From Akebia trifoliata (taxonomy: Eukaryota; Streptophyta; Magnoliopsida; Ranunculales; Lardizabalaceae): DNA of 64,000 bases. The stretch covers positions 16,603,288-16,667,287 of the forward strand of contig CM030717.1 of assembly GCA_017979445.1 (NCBI GenBank), in the 5' to 3' direction. Below the pieces are notes generated by a model. That model saw only the letters and a list, made by a program, of their open reading frames with translations, was not told the origin of the DNA and searched no databases. Of the stretch, positions 1-10,689 are shown piece by piece; positions within the stretch are counted from its first letter, which is position 1, and each line of letters opens with the position of its first letter. The translations under genes were made by a program, and so were the position numbers.

Positions 1-490
1 AGTTGCGAATGAGTCTATTGCATCGATACTATTCTCTTGCGATATCAACATACTATTTCGCCCTTCTTGATTCATTATCACACCAATATCTCTAGCTTGC
101 ATGTTACTAGCCATAACACTCGCAAGGCGTTCGCACTGTCGATCTAAGGTAGCAACCCATCGCTTTTCTCCAAATCCAAGGTCAAAGTTAACCAGGGTAC
201 TATATATACTGTGAATTGTTTTGTCATCCACTTCTACATGTTCAACCCATATAACCTCGGAGTAACCATTTGGCATTTCTTGGATTACACAGCTTAATGG
301 CCTTCCTCGATATCCAATATCAGACTATGACACAAATGATCCAAGGAAACATTGACCACCATCCAAATTCCCTCGGCATGTTGTTCACAAGAAACTCTCT
401 CAAGTCGGAACCAGAGGTGAAGGGACTTGAAATTCTGCTGTCATCACTTGAAGGGCTCCATTGTAGTTTTCTGTTATGCTTAGTGAGTCG
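1..490 (-). pseudogene. HD-ZIP IV transcription factor fragment (START domain)
   Basis: Reading the minus strand gives successive matches to the START domain of class IV homeodomain-leucine zipper proteins (ATML1/PDF2/ANL2 type, epidermal transcription factors). Seen are [19 protein letters not shown] near 473-415, CEQHAEGIWMVVNVSLDHL near 390-330, then [19 protein letters not shown] and [15 protein letters not shown]; the frame is open from about 322 to the window edge. The blocks lie in different frames, with breaks near 391-403 and 311-330 and a TAG near 325. The homeodomain and zipper are absent, and the C-terminal part would lie beyond position 1. It is in the same orientation as the retroelement to its right. 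Family assignment is firm; the call of pseudogene rests on the frame breaks, which could in part be assembly errors. Confidence 0.85.
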
Positions 491-2033
491 TGATACTTTG
501 GATGTTGAGGTGGTGATGAGCCAGGCTACCCGAATTCACGCTTTGGAGGAACGCCTTGACTCATTTTTCATTTCTTACAATGATGCTTGATCGACTGCGT
601 TGTATCCCCCATTTTTGTATTTTCTTATCATTATCATGAATGTATGCAAAATGTCGAGAAATTAATGCAAAGAAAATAAGTTTTGTATTTACTTGACCTC
701 AGGTATATCTAATGATTTGAAAACTTGAAGTTTTAATAAGTTCTAGATTTTTCATCATCGGCCAAAATAGTAGTTTTTTTTTTTTTGAAATTTTATGAAA
801 TGTCTTTATCAAATGAGTACGATAAATTCAGGGTTTGTAAAATCTTTGGTTGTGACGATCTTGGTGTTTTTGCCAACCACAAAGGATATAAACGTCAATT
901 GCTCTTTTGGTTCCTTTAGAGTCATTCACAGTGCCTTGGTATTGGAAGACTATTATCTGTTTGGGTCTTAGGATTTTGGAAAGATTTTGCCGTTCACAGT
1001 TTATACTCTTGCGGGTCAGGAGTTTTTTTTTTTTTAACCCTTACTGCCCCTGGTGCCAATTATGGTTTTCACCAGATCTGGTTTCCACATTTTTGCACAT
1101 CGACGTCCTTTTTGGGATTTTCATCGTGCCGGTGGCTTTGATCTTGCCATAGTCCGATTCTTTTACTCATAGTGCCCTTTCGAATTTTCACTATGCCCAT
1201 TCAGACTATGCTTGTATCTTTAGATTTTTACATTACAATTCTGTTCGGAGTTTTTGTGTTTCTGTGGCTTGGTGACTCAAGTTGAGCTGTGAGATCAGCG
1301 ACTCTACTCTTGTAGTGGATTCTTTCTTGAGTAATCGATCTAGATTCCCCTCTCGAGTTTGTTGACGACTATTCGTGGTTCGACAACTCAAGTTGAGCTG
1401 CAAGATCGGCTACTCTACCCTTCGAGTACTCTTTTTTTTTCGAATATCCGACCTGGATTCCCCTCTCGAGTCTTCCAACGACTAATAAGACTTTGGAAGT
1501 CCGGACCAAGTCGCAAGATCATTGATGCTGCCATTGTCATTGTGTTGCCCTAGGACGTTCCCTGATCAAAAAGGACTTTTGTTGGGACGAAACGTTGGCT
1601 TAGGCTAATGGTAGTGGAAGGTTACAAAAAGATTAAGGTCTGGATGTATTTAGAGTGGTTTAGACATGGGGTTTGTCTATTTTTATTTCGAAAAGGTGAT
1701 CAGCGTCTCCTCCTAACGTCTCTCGAACTTGTTTAGGCTGGAGATTTGGGTCGAGCTCAGATCAAGTGTCCGAGTTTTTTGACTTTTTTGATTTTTTGTA
1801 TTTTTAGCCGTTCACAGTTTATCCTCATGCGGGCCAGGAGAAGTTTGATACTTCTGATTTTCTCTTTGATTTTCTTTTCTTTTGTCACCTTTTTTTTTGT
1901 ATCATTTTGTAGTTGTTGACTTGCCCCAGTCTTAGGTTAAGAAATGAACGTGATGGCTCAAAAGGGTTGACTAAGGTTAGATTTGTTGGTTTAGAATAGC
2001 AAAGATGGCCTTTCGTCATCTCAGGGTCAGTTT
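491..2033. other. Non-coding stretch between HD-ZIP fragment and integrase end; diverged internal repeats
   Basis: No convincing coding region is seen. A 33-base segment recurs in direct orientation at 991-1023 and 1808-1840 with few differences. A unit of about 111 bp, beginning with ctcaagttgagct and ending near cccctctcgag, occurs twice at about 1276-1386 and 1387-1490. Homopolymer T runs are frequent. The position just downstream of the Tat integrase fits a long 3' untranslated region, but no PPT-LTR junction (on the plus strand an LTR end such as ggggtgtctaca) is present. Confidence 0.5.
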
Positions 2034-3198
2034 TTAGGCGTAGTATTTTTTGACAGTGTCAGCATTGATCTGTTGCGGGAATACTTGTCCGTCCATCTCT
2101 GTAAGGATCAGAGCTCCTCCCGTCATTACCTTCTTCACGATAAACGGTCCCTCATAGTTTGGTCTGAACTTTCCTCTGGCGTCCTCTTGTATTGGTAGAA
2201 TCTTCTTCAGTACAAGGTCTCTTGGTGAGAAATTTCTAGGCTTGACTTTCTTGTTGTAGGCACGAGCTATTCTTCTCTGATAAATTTGCCCATGGCAGAT
2301 GGCTGCAAGCCATTTTTCTTCGATTAGATTTAACTGGTCGAACCAGGCTTGAATCCATTCCGTTTCATCCAAACTCTACTTCTTTTAAGATCCGAAGGGA
2401 GGGAATCTCAACCTCTACCAGTAAGACTGCTTCCATTCCGTAGACTAATGAATATGGAGTTGCCCCATTCGAAGTTCTGAACGAGGTTCGATAGGCGTGA
2501 AGTGCAAAAGGCAACATGTCGTGCCAATCTCTGTACGTAACTGTCATCTTCTCGATAATTTTCTTGATATTCTTGTTGGCTGCTTCGACTGCTCCGTTCA
2601 TCTTAGGTCTATAGGGTACAGAATTGTGGTGAGTGATCTGGAAATCTCCGCACATCTTGACCATGTCTCTATTCTTGAAGTTCTTGGCATTATCCGTTAC
2701 TAGCCCGCTGGGAAGCCCATATCTGCAGACAATGTTGTTCTTGACAAACTTCAGGACATTGCTTTTAGTGATGTTGGCATATGAAGCAACTTCTACCCAC
2801 TTGGTGAAGTAATCGATAGCCACTAAGATGAAGCGATGCCCATTTGCAGCTTTAGGTGAGATTGGCCCGATGACATCCATTCCCTAGAGTGAAAAAGGCC
2901 AAGGCGTAGTCATGTTATGTAGCTCTGAAGGCGGAGCATTGATCTTGTTGGCATAGATCTGGCACAGATGGCATTTGCGAACATGCTGATAGCAGTCACT
3001 TTCCATTGTCGACCAATAGTACCCCATTCGCATAATCTTCTTGGCTAGCATGTGACCATTCATGTGAGGTCCACAGACTCCACCATGTACAGTCTCGATT
3101 AATCGTTTTGCTTCTGCTTCTGCAACGCATCGGAGTAAGACCTCATGATGTGATTTTTTGTATAGAATGTCATTGTTGATAAAGAATTGCCCTGCCAA
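2034..3198 (-). pseudogene. Integrase of Tat element E
   Basis: Integrase inserts the reverse-transcribed DNA into the genome. Segment 3198-2884 carries the HHCC zinc domain, with the two histidines within GGVCGPHMNGHML and its upstream region and CHLCQIY as the cysteine pair. Segment 2880-2365 carries the catalytic core: Asp in MDVIGP, Asp in VTDNAKNF, Glu in GAVEAANKN. Segment 2372-2034 is the C-terminal domain, ending NADTVKKYYA and a stop, typical of Tat elements. A TAG at 2883-2881, where the family has a Trp before the core, and a frameshift near 2370 break the frame. All three catalytic residues remain. Confidence 0.9.
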
Positions 3199-3302
3199 TT
3201 TTTGAATGGTTCTGCGATCATTTGACGTTGCGTCTGGGGGGAGGGTTCGATCTTCGAGATATGCCCTGATGTCTGAGTACCAAGGCTTTTCTTTAGGTTC
3301 TT

Positions 3303-3758
3303 CTACTTCGACGGGTAGACAATAGGCTGGCTCGTCCTGAATTCCAATCTTAATCGGTCGATGACCAGATCTTCTAAGATACTAATCATAGAAGCAAGGA
3401 TAGCTAGTGCATCGGTGAACTGGTTCTTAGCTCTAGGCATGTAGGTGAATGAGATTCTGTCAAAGTGTGAGCTTAGTTCCTCTAGATACTCGTGGTAAGG
3501 GACCAGTCTCTGTTCCCGAGTCTTCCACTCTCCAGTCGTCTGATAGACTACCAGGCTTGAATCTCCGACAACATCAATCTCATCTACCTCGAGATCTAGT
3601 GCTGCTTTTAACCCTGCTATGCACGCTTCGTATTCGGCTTCGTTGTTAGAGCATTGAAATTTCAATCTGATTGCGATCGGTATATGGGACCCATCTGGTT
3701 TAATCAAAACTGCCCCTATTCCGTTTCCTTTCTGATTAGCTGCTTCGTCGAAGTACAT
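3303..3758 (-). CDS. Archaeal-type RNase H domain (aRH) of Tat element E
   Basis: A 151-codon open segment matches the additional archaeal/RNase HI-like domain specific to Tat elements. The likely catalytic residues are present: Asp in MYFDEAAN, Glu in NNEAEYEA, Asp in VVGDSS and Asp in FTDALA. It is separated from RT-RH by one TAG codon at 3761-3759 where the family has Trp, so the Met at 3758 is simply the first one after that stop, not a natural start. In this clade aRH is thought to take over RNA removal from the decaying original RNase H. Confidence 0.9.
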   Translation of the reverse strand: MYFDEAANQKGNGIGAVLIKPDGSHIPIAIRLKFQCSNNEAEYEACIAGLKAALDLEVDEIDVVGDSSLVVYQTTGEWKTREQRLVPYHEYLEELSSHFDRISFTYMPRAKNQFTDALAILASMISILEDLVIDRLRLEFRTSQPIVYPSK

Positions 3759-3761
3759 TTT

Positions 3762-5675
3762 CTAGCCTGGTTCTTCGTCATCATCTTCGTTTTCAATCTC
3801 GGCAAATAGTATGGCTTCATCTGGGAAGTTCGTCTTTAACGACTCATAATCAGGCAATGGGTGCTCGGCGAGGTAGTCAGCGATGGCTTGCCCTTTGGTG
3901 GCTTTTTGGGTGACATAAGTGATGTCAAACTCAGATAACAACAATTGCCATTTCGCTGTGCGGCCTGTTAGTGCTGGTTTTTCGAATAGGTACTTCAGGG
4001 GGTCCATCCTGGCGATAAGCATAGTCGAGTAGCTGAGCAAATAATGACGTAGTCGTTGAGATGCCCAAACCAATGCACAACAAGTATTTTCGAGTGTCGA
4101 GTATTTTGCTTCGTAATCAGTGAATTTCTTACTGATATAGTAAATGGCCTGTTCCTTCCATCCTGATTCATCATGTTGCCTTAGCACACACCCCATAGAT
4201 GCTTCTTGCACTGAGATGTACATCAGCAGAGGTCGCCCTGGCGTAGGGGGGACTAAGACTGGTGGATTGAGCAGATATTGCTTGATTTTGTCAAATGCTT
4301 CCTGACAGTCTTTGTTCCACTTCTTCGACGTATCTTTCCTCAGTAGTTTGAATACCGGTTCACAGATAGGCGTCAATTGTGCTATAAACCGACTGATATA
4401 CTGTATTCTCCCCAAAAATCCCCGAACATTTTTTTCTGTAACGGGTGCCTTCATTTCGAGGATATATTTAGTCTTTGCCAGATTTATTTCAATGCCCCTT
4501 TTGCTGACGATGAATCCCAGTAACTTACCCGATGTTGCCCCGAACACGCATTTGGCCAGATTGAGCCTTAAACTATATTTTCTGAGCCTGTCAAACAACT
4601 TCTTCAGATTCACCAGATGGTCTTCTTCTATGTCGGATTTAGCAATCATGTCATCTACGTAGACCTCCATTTCCTTATGGATCATATCATGGAATAAGGC
4701 GGTCATTGCCCGTTGGTAAGTCGCCCCCGCGTTCTTTAGTCCGAATGGCATGACTTTGTAGTGGAAAGTACCCCATGGTGTGATGAACGCTGTCTTTTCT
4801 TGGTCTTCTTTTTCCATTTTTATCTGGTTATAGCCCGAGAAGCCATCCATGAACGAGAACATGTCGTGCCCTGCTGTACTATCGACTAGAGTGTCGATGT
4901 GTGAAAGTGGAAAATCATCTTTAGGGCTGGCCTTGTTCAAGTCTCGATAGTCGACACACATGCGTACTTTTCCGTCCTTCTTGGGTACTGGTACAATGTT
5001 AGCTAGCCATTCCGGGTATGTAGAGACTGAAAGAAACCCTGTTTCGAATTGCTTTATGACCTCATCTTTGACCTTGAGGGTCCATTCTGGCTTTAGTCTT
5101 CTCAGTTTTTGCTTGATTGGCTTACTTCCCGAAGCGATGGGTAGCTTGTGTACAACGAGATCCATATCTAACCCCGACATATCTCTGTATGACCATGCGA
5201 AGACGTCTTGATATTTTTGTAGGAACTCGACCATATCTTCTTTCTGCTGTGACGTCAACAAGGCTCCAATCTTGAAAATTCGTGGGTCATCTTCGGTACC
5301 AAGATTGATTGAGTCTGTATCCTCGATGTTTGGCTGAACACCTCTCTCGTGACGTTCTACCAAATCTTTGATTTCTTTGGGTGGGTATTCCATTTCGTCC
5401 TCAGACTCTTCTTCTATCCCCATGAGGTCGAATTCGAGTTCAAGATCGAAATCATACTCGTCCCGTTCAAATTCTGTTATATCTGGATACTCATTTGATG
5501 GAGACAGATCCCTTGAAAACTCTTTTTTTGATTTTTGAACAATATCTATTTTTTTTACGAATTTGAAAGCTTTTTTATTTTTTTGATTTTTGAGAAATTT
5601 TTGATTTTTTTGCCTTTTGAGAAATATTTGTTTTTTTGTGATTTTCTGGATACCTGAAATAAGAAGAACAATCAT
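3762..5675 (-). CDS. Reverse transcriptase and first RNase H of Tat element E
   Basis: This 637-codon frame is the best preserved part of the element. RT motifs seen are RMCVDYRDLNKASPKDDFPL, MDGFSGYNQI, MPFGLKNAGATYQRAM and the catalytic YVDDM. A Ty3-type RNase H follows (KYSTLENTCCALVWASQRLR, later GQAIADYLAEHPLP). Its first catalytic Asp is not present: the usual TDAS-type motif reads SVQEAS. That agrees with known decay of this domain in elements that carry aRH. The acidic and lysine-rich N-terminus is linker. The Met at 5675 is an arbitrary internal start, since the polyprotein would run on from protease. Confidence 0.92.
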   Translation of the reverse strand: MIVLLISGIQKITKKQIFLKRQKNQKFLKNQKNKKAFKFVKKIDIVQKSKKEFSRDLSPSNEYPDITEFERDEYDFDLELEFDLMGIEEESEDEMEYPPKEIKDLVERHERGVQPNIEDTDSINLGTEDDPRIFKIGALLTSQQKEDMVEFLQKYQDVFAWSYRDMSGLDMDLVVHKLPIASGSKPIKQKLRRLKPEWTLKVKDEVIKQFETGFLSVSTYPEWLANIVPVPKKDGKVRMCVDYRDLNKASPKDDFPLSHIDTLVDSTAGHDMFSFMDGFSGYNQIKMEKEDQEKTAFITPWGTFHYKVMPFGLKNAGATYQRAMTALFHDMIHKEMEVYVDDMIAKSDIEEDHLVNLKKLFDRLRKYSLRLNLAKCVFGATSGKLLGFIVSKRGIEINLAKTKYILEMKAPVTEKNVRGFLGRIQYISRFIAQLTPICEPVFKLLRKDTSKKWNKDCQEAFDKIKQYLLNPPVLVPPTPGRPLLMYISVQEASMGCVLRQHDESGWKEQAIYYISKKFTDYEAKYSTLENTCCALVWASQRLRHYLLSYSTMLIARMDPLKYLFEKPALTGRTAKWQLLLSEFDITYVTQKATKGQAIADYLAEHPLPDYESLKTNFPDEAILFAEIENEDDDEEPG

Positions 5676-6294
5676 GCAAATTTGTTAATAAAGATAGGGA
5701 GCCCCCAAAATAGTCTTTACCCGAGGACGAGGGCTCGTTATGATCCTCGGGCAAATTAGATTCGTTTAACGATGTTTTTTTTTGAGGCCTCAACAGCCTC
5801 AAGTGTTAACGGAATTCTTCCTAGTTGTGCAATGTCTCCCCTTCTCTGAGGGGGCGGATGAGATAAGCAAGTGATTCGTTGGATGATTTGGTTGGTGATT
5901 CGGAGATGACCATGATCTCCGATTGATTATTGTCAGGTTGGGGCATAGTCCCTCCCAAACTTGGTGGGATGATGACTGATGCCCAGTCGATACCCGATGA
6001 AAATGGCGAGTTTTTCTCTCAATTGGTAGTGACCTCCACTTTAGTGGGTTTTGGAGCAGTATCTAATGGACTTTCATTGGAATCCCCATTGAATAGAACA
6101 TCAATGCCTTCTTCAAAGGATGATTAGGACTCTACGATTGGGTCTTCTTGAATGTGCATTGGTTTAGGATTTACCATTTTTGGCTTCTTTGCTGATAGCG
6201 GTTCTGATAAGTCGTCAGGTCTGATATGGGACTTCGGGAAGCTAACACTGATGTGAGGGACTCGGTCCAGATTCCAGATGTTCGGCTCACGGTT
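5676..6294 (-). pseudogene. Broken PR-RT spacer of Tat element E
   Basis: This 620-bp segment joins protease to RT. In the minus-strand frame after the protease it reads on through a TAA at about 6294, then a Ser/Pro/Glu-rich low-complexity spacer with further stops near 6124 and 6020, ending in a segment open at 5802-5575 (starts MRLLRPQKK). No domain is recognised. Spacers of this kind are poorly conserved in Tat elements. Confidence 0.6.
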
Positions 6295-7302
6295 TTACTT
6301 TCTTGCTAGCCGAAGCTCATTTTTCTTGTCATTCATTTCTGCAATGTCCCTTTTTGTGGGCCTAAACCCTAGACCAAAATAGGGAGTATGCTTCCTTGCT
6401 TTGACCGGTGTAGCTCTTCCTCTTCCTCCTGGCCCCAGCTCTTGCTTGGGTCGATATCCCGATCTTTTCATAACCCTCACAATCATCAGGTTTGTTCTTG
6501 ACAACTTTGCCCTTACCTTCTCCTTCCCCTTCTCGATGTGATTGACAGCAGCGAATTGGTATGAATGGTAAAGTGCTTTGTCCTTTGTCATCTCGATATC
6601 AATGAATGGCACATCTGGGGCTCTCCCAGGTGGAATAAGGTTCTCTGCCAATACCGATATCATCCTTTGTCCCATGATAAATTTGACTCTTTGGTGTAAT
6701 GAGGAAGGTACAGCTCTGGCAATATGGATCCAAGGTCTGCCCAGCAACAGGTTGAATGTCGTTGGTATTTCCATGACTTCAAATGTTATTTCGAAGGTGC
6801 AAGGACCTATCGTGATAAGTAAATCCACCTCTCCCAAGGAATCCCTTCTCGAACTGTCGAAGCCTCGGACAACCTTGTTATTGGGTTTCACATATGACCA
6901 GTCAGAGTTGAGTTTTCGGAAGGTTTCAAGCGGACAGACGTTAAGCGCTGAGCCATTATCAATTAATACTCTGGCGACCATCATGCCTTTGCATATGACC
7001 ATGATGTTCAGTGGTTCGACGTGTCCCGTTCCCTCAGGCGTGAATTCCTTCTCTGTGAAAATAATAGGATTGGAGGCCATGATCTGGTCGACTGTTTGTT
7101 CCAACTGTGTTGGTGTCGTGGTCGAAGGTACATGTGATTTCCCCAGAACTCTCAGCAGTGCCTCCTGGTGCTCTTCTAATTTTTGCATTAGTCCCAGAAT
7201 ACTAATCTGAGCTGGCTGTTTGTTTAATCTGTCCACTACATTATGCTCACTCTTGAGAATGAGCTTAACGAAGTCTGTAACTTCCTTGTCGGTGACCTTC
7301 AC
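6295..7302 (-). CDS. Aspartic protease region of Tat element E
   Basis: A 335-codon open segment contains the retroelement protease: hydrophobic strand followed by the active-site loop VLIDNGSALNVCPL (D-N-G-S, the Tat form of D-T/S-G), then a flap region and the ILLGRPWIH-like motif LLLGRPWIH. The C-terminal part has the GYRPKQELGPGGRGR patch, resembling the G-patch-like glycine motif found after protease in related elements. The protease cleaves the Gag-Pol polyprotein. The start at 7302 is only the first Met after an upstream frame break. Confidence 0.88.
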   Translation of the reverse strand: MKVTDKEVTDFVKLILKSEHNVVDRLNKQPAQISILGLMQKLEEHQEALLRVLGKSHVPSTTTPTQLEQTVDQIMASNPIIFTEKEFTPEGTGHVEPLNIMVICKGMMVARVLIDNGSALNVCPLETFRKLNSDWSYVKPNNKVVRGFDSSRRDSLGEVDLLITIGPCTFEITFEVMEIPTTFNLLLGRPWIHIARAVPSSLHQRVKFIMGQRMISVLAENLIPPGRAPDVPFIDIEMTKDKALYHSYQFAAVNHIEKGKEKVRAKLSRTNLMIVRVMKRSGYRPKQELGPGGRGRATPVKARKHTPYFGLGFRPTKRDIAEMNDKKNELRLARK

Positions 7303-8021
7303 CTTTTCTTCTGTCTTCTCATCCTTATACAGCTTACCCTTTCCCTTTGCTTTTCTTTTTTCTTCATCTGTCCCCTATTCCATTGCCTCTTCGATTTTTG
7401 TCCCGATGTTTTCCCCATTTTCTGGTAATTTTTGGTATTTTCCTGCCCTTGTCATATGGTCGATATCCGCCACTATTGTTTCTTTCACTGTTTCGACCCC
7501 CGAGGTTATGGTGATAGTGGTCTCATAGCTCTAGGGAACTGCCTGTTTGGAGCTATAGGGGAATGGTTTAGGTGAGCGTATGATCATGGGGGGTGGATCG
7601 GGTTTCATATTGAGGATGAGGGGTGGTGGCGGCGATTTAAAGGTAGTGGTGGTGCATGGAATGACAAATGGTGGACGTGGGGATGGAGCGTAGGGTACGT
7701 GAAGGGGGGGTCGAGTTGATCCTTGAGAATATGGTGGTGTACATGGTATAACAAGGGGAGGTCGGGTTGGACTTTGATGGTTGGATGATCCGCAAGGTAT
7801 GACTAGAGGTGGTCGGGTAGCGACATTTTGGTGAGTGGGATGGATGGTAAGGTCGGCCATTCTGAAAGGCAATTGTGGATTTGGAGGTGGATTGGTTGTG
7901 TAGTGGTTGACTGTGTTAACTGACGATACCTTTGACTCCTGGGTTAAGTGGATCCTAATTTTTGTCCCTACCGGTGCTATCAAATCCGAAGGATTGAAGT
8001 TGAGCTCTCCACATATGACAT
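7303..8021 (-). pseudogene. Proline-rich gag-pol linker of Tat element E
   Basis: The open segment 7983-7531 encodes a proline-rich linker with the repeated block RPPLVIPC/RPPFVIPC, about four copies at roughly 20-25 residue spacing. It ends at a TAG near 7531-7533; the same frame continues through a second stop near 7377 into an acidic/lysine-rich stretch before the protease. It is a linker by position; no catalytic domain is seen. Confidence 0.65.
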
Positions 8022-9576
8022 TTACCCTGTGTCCACTCCCCTCTCCATTGTGGGTAGGTAGGGGGTGGGGGTTTGATTGATGTTCTGTTGTTGGGGCGGG
8101 TTAGCAAGCCCATCTAGTATGATGGCTTTTTGATCAATCAGATTCTGCACTTGGTGCTTGAGCTGCCAACACTGATTAGTGGAGTGTCCTGGTGCACACA
8201 TATGAAACTCACAGAAGAGGTTGGGATTGTACCCTAGCCCTTTAGAAGCTTCTAGGTTCGGTGGTCTCTTAGTAAGATACTCTCCCTGTAGTAATGTGGG
8301 AAGTAGTTCTGACAGCGTCATCGGTAACCTGGTAAACACTCTATTCACTCTGTTGGGTCGTGCCTGCTGGTTCTGCCCGTATAGTGGTGCCTGTTGTGCA
8401 ACTGGTAGAGGATTTGCCCTGAATTGATTTTGAGGAGGAGAGTGCTGGTGCCCATGAAGTTGTCGGTGTTGGTGGTCTTGGTGCTGGTGAAGGGATGAAG
8501 AGGGGTTGATTCGGCTGTACGTTGTTGACCTGTGTATCTTCCTTCTTCTTTCCCATGGGCACTGGCTTTCTCTGAGGAGGGATTCCTGTTGTTGTCCCTA
8601 GACTCGTGAAGTCAAAGATTAGACCAGTTCGGATCCCATCTTCGACTCGATCAGCCACTTGTACCAGATTCGAGAATGTGCCTGTGGTGTGCCCCACCAG
8701 ATGAGTATAAAAGGCATGCCCCAGTGTCGAGATAAACGTAGTGTTCATCTCTTGCTCTGTCATTGCCGGTCTTACTTGTGAGGCGGATTCTCGCCATCTC
8801 TGTGCATACTCTTTCACCGTTTTCCTCTGCTTCCTTGTCATTTTGGCCATGTCGTTTTGATCTAGCCCCACCTCAGTATTGAACCGGTAATTTTGTCAGA
8901 ACATTTCGGCTAAGTCTTGCCAGTTTTTAATGAGTGAGTGATCTAGTCCAGAAAACCATTTAAGCGCCGGCCCTGTTAAGCTCCTCTGAAACAGCTGCAC
9001 CAATAACCTATCATCTTCACCATACTGACACATGGATCTACAATACAACTTCAGATGCGACAGCGGACACCCCACTCCGTTATATTTTTCAAACTCCAGA
9101 CATTTGAATTTGGTCGGCAATTGAGCATTGGGGTAGAAGCACAGATCCTTGAATCGGGTTCCACTCATGGTGTTTAGGCCTTTCATTCTCCTCATTTCTT
9201 CCTGTAGAGACTCGATCTGCTGAGCTAGTTTTTCATCTGTTGCGTTTTTGGCTTCCGTAGCCCTATACTCACATTCATCATCTAGAATGACCACAGGGGG
9301 TGGTCGATTTTGTGGGATATAGAGCGGAGGCCCCTGGTATTCTGGCACTGCAGGCGGCATTGTGGTTTGAGGTCCCTGTGGAGGCTGCTCGTGTAATCCT
9401 TGATTCGACCCGGATGCGTGCTGCTGTATCGTTTGAGCTTGTAGGATGCTGGCGTTGGCTAACACAGTACTAACTATCTTTTCTTGCCTCTCAATTATCT
9501 TTAGTAGTGTTGTTATCTACGGGTCGATACCTGATGCTTCAGTCACTAGAGGTTGTGTCGGTTCGGAAGAACTCAT
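8022..9576 (-). pseudogene. Gag of Tat element E
   Basis: Gag forms the virus-like particle. The natural start is probably the Met at 9576 (MSSSEPTQPL), followed after 19 codons by a TAG at 9519-9517. The capsid core is recognisable: KYNGVGCPLSHLKLYCRSM, then LVQLFQRSLTGPALKWFSGL, with a TGA near 8893 before QNYRFNTEVGLDQNDMAKM. The frame shifts near 8345. The nucleocapsid-like motif CEFHMCAPGHSTNQC (Cys/His knuckle of the Tat type) and VQNLID follow in 8348-8022. The same capsid blocks recur in element D at 62.7-63.2 kb. Confidence 0.88.
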
Positions 9577-9765
9577 GGTGACGGTAGACGATCTGAAAAA
9601 ATAGGAAGGCACTTCTGGCTGCTTGTATTTCTTTCGCTTGGTCACCTGCGGGTACAGACAACCAAGTGTTACTATTTTATTTACAAAAAATGAGGATGCA
9701 TGATGTTTTATTAAATCAGGTAAAGTTGTTTATTATGAGTTTTGACGAAAAAGTAATTTCTCGAC
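9577..9765 (-). other. Leader of element E just upstream of gag
   Basis: About 190 bp between the gag start and the first minisatellite. No coding signal or repeat is recognised beyond a purine-rich stretch on the plus strand. Confidence 0.4.
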
Positions 9766-10380
9766 GCGGAGCCGGCATCAACATGGAGTTGGTAAAATGT
9801 TTTATAAAAGAATTACATCAGCACGGAGCTGGCATCGACGCAGAGTTGGTAAAATGTTTTTTTATAAATGGAATTAACTCAGCGCGGAGCTGGCATCGAC
9901 ACGGAGTCGGCATCAACACGGAGTTGGCATCAGCACGGAGCTGGCATAGACGCGGAGTCGGAAAAAACATTTTGAAAAGCAAAATTATCTCAACACGGAG
10001 TTGGCATCGACACGGAGTCGGCATCAACACGGAGTTGGCATCAGCACGGAGCTGGCATCGACATGGAGTAGGGAAAACATTTTGAAAAAGTAATTTCATC
10101 AGCACGGAGCTGGCATCGACACGGAGTCGGAAAAAATATTTTGAAAAAGTAATTTCATCAGTACGGAGCTGGCATTGACACGGAGTCGGGAAAGCATTTT
10201 GAAAAGTAATTATCTCAGCACGGAGCTGGCATCGACATGGAGTCGGCATCAACACGGAGTTGGCATCAGCACGGAGCTGGCATCGACACGGAGTCGGAAA
10301 GCATTTTGAAAAAGTAATTTCATCAGCACGGAGCTGGCATTGACACGGATTCGGGAAAATATTTTGAAAAAATAATTTTT
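9766..10380. repeat. Minisatellite a: 17-bp units in a higher-order array
   Basis: The core is a 17-mer with three main versions: catcgacacggagtcgg, catcaacacggagttgg and catcagcacggagctgg. Runs of two to four 17-mers are separated by a spacer of about 28 bp resembling aaaacattttgaaaaagtaa. This gives a higher-order pattern over about 600 bp in the 5' leader of element E. Both strands remain open in long frames here only because the repeat lacks stops. Confidence 0.9.
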
Positions 10381-10689
10381 GAGATAAATCGAGTTGGAAT
10401 AACTCATGTTTTTGGTAGCCTCCAATTCAGTTCTCTGAAATCACCGCCGGCCAGGAAGATCTCCAAGGAAGAGGCGGCGCACAATGGCACTCTTAAATCA
10501 CCTTGTTCCCTGAATAGACGTAGTCTATCCTCCTCGTATCAACAGGGTAAGATCTTTCTAGGCACCGGCTTTGATCAAGGACAGCAATTGGTGCTTCTTG
10601 AAATCTATTTTTTTTTTAAAGATTGAATTCCCTTAGATTTGATTGATTGGTTGTTATCTTTGCTAGATCATGGACTTGGTTCGAAATTG
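10381..10689. other. Spacer between leader minisatellites a and b
   Basis: About 310 bp of unique leader sequence (contains a GC-richer patch at 10440-10560). No coding region is recognised. Confidence 0.4.

Noticed and set aside
270..590. 106-codon plus-strand open frame
   Set aside because: It is the antisense of the HD-ZIP IV START segment, which has strong family motifs on the minus strand.
3762..5675. Endogenous pararetrovirus RT
   Set aside because: RT is followed by archaeal RNase H and a DDE integrase and is flanked by LTR/PBS structure, so it is a Tat gypsy element, not a caulimovirid.
9666..10255. Repeat proteins on both strands over 9.7-10.3 kb
   Set aside because: Product of the 17-bp minisatellite; no start context or family match.
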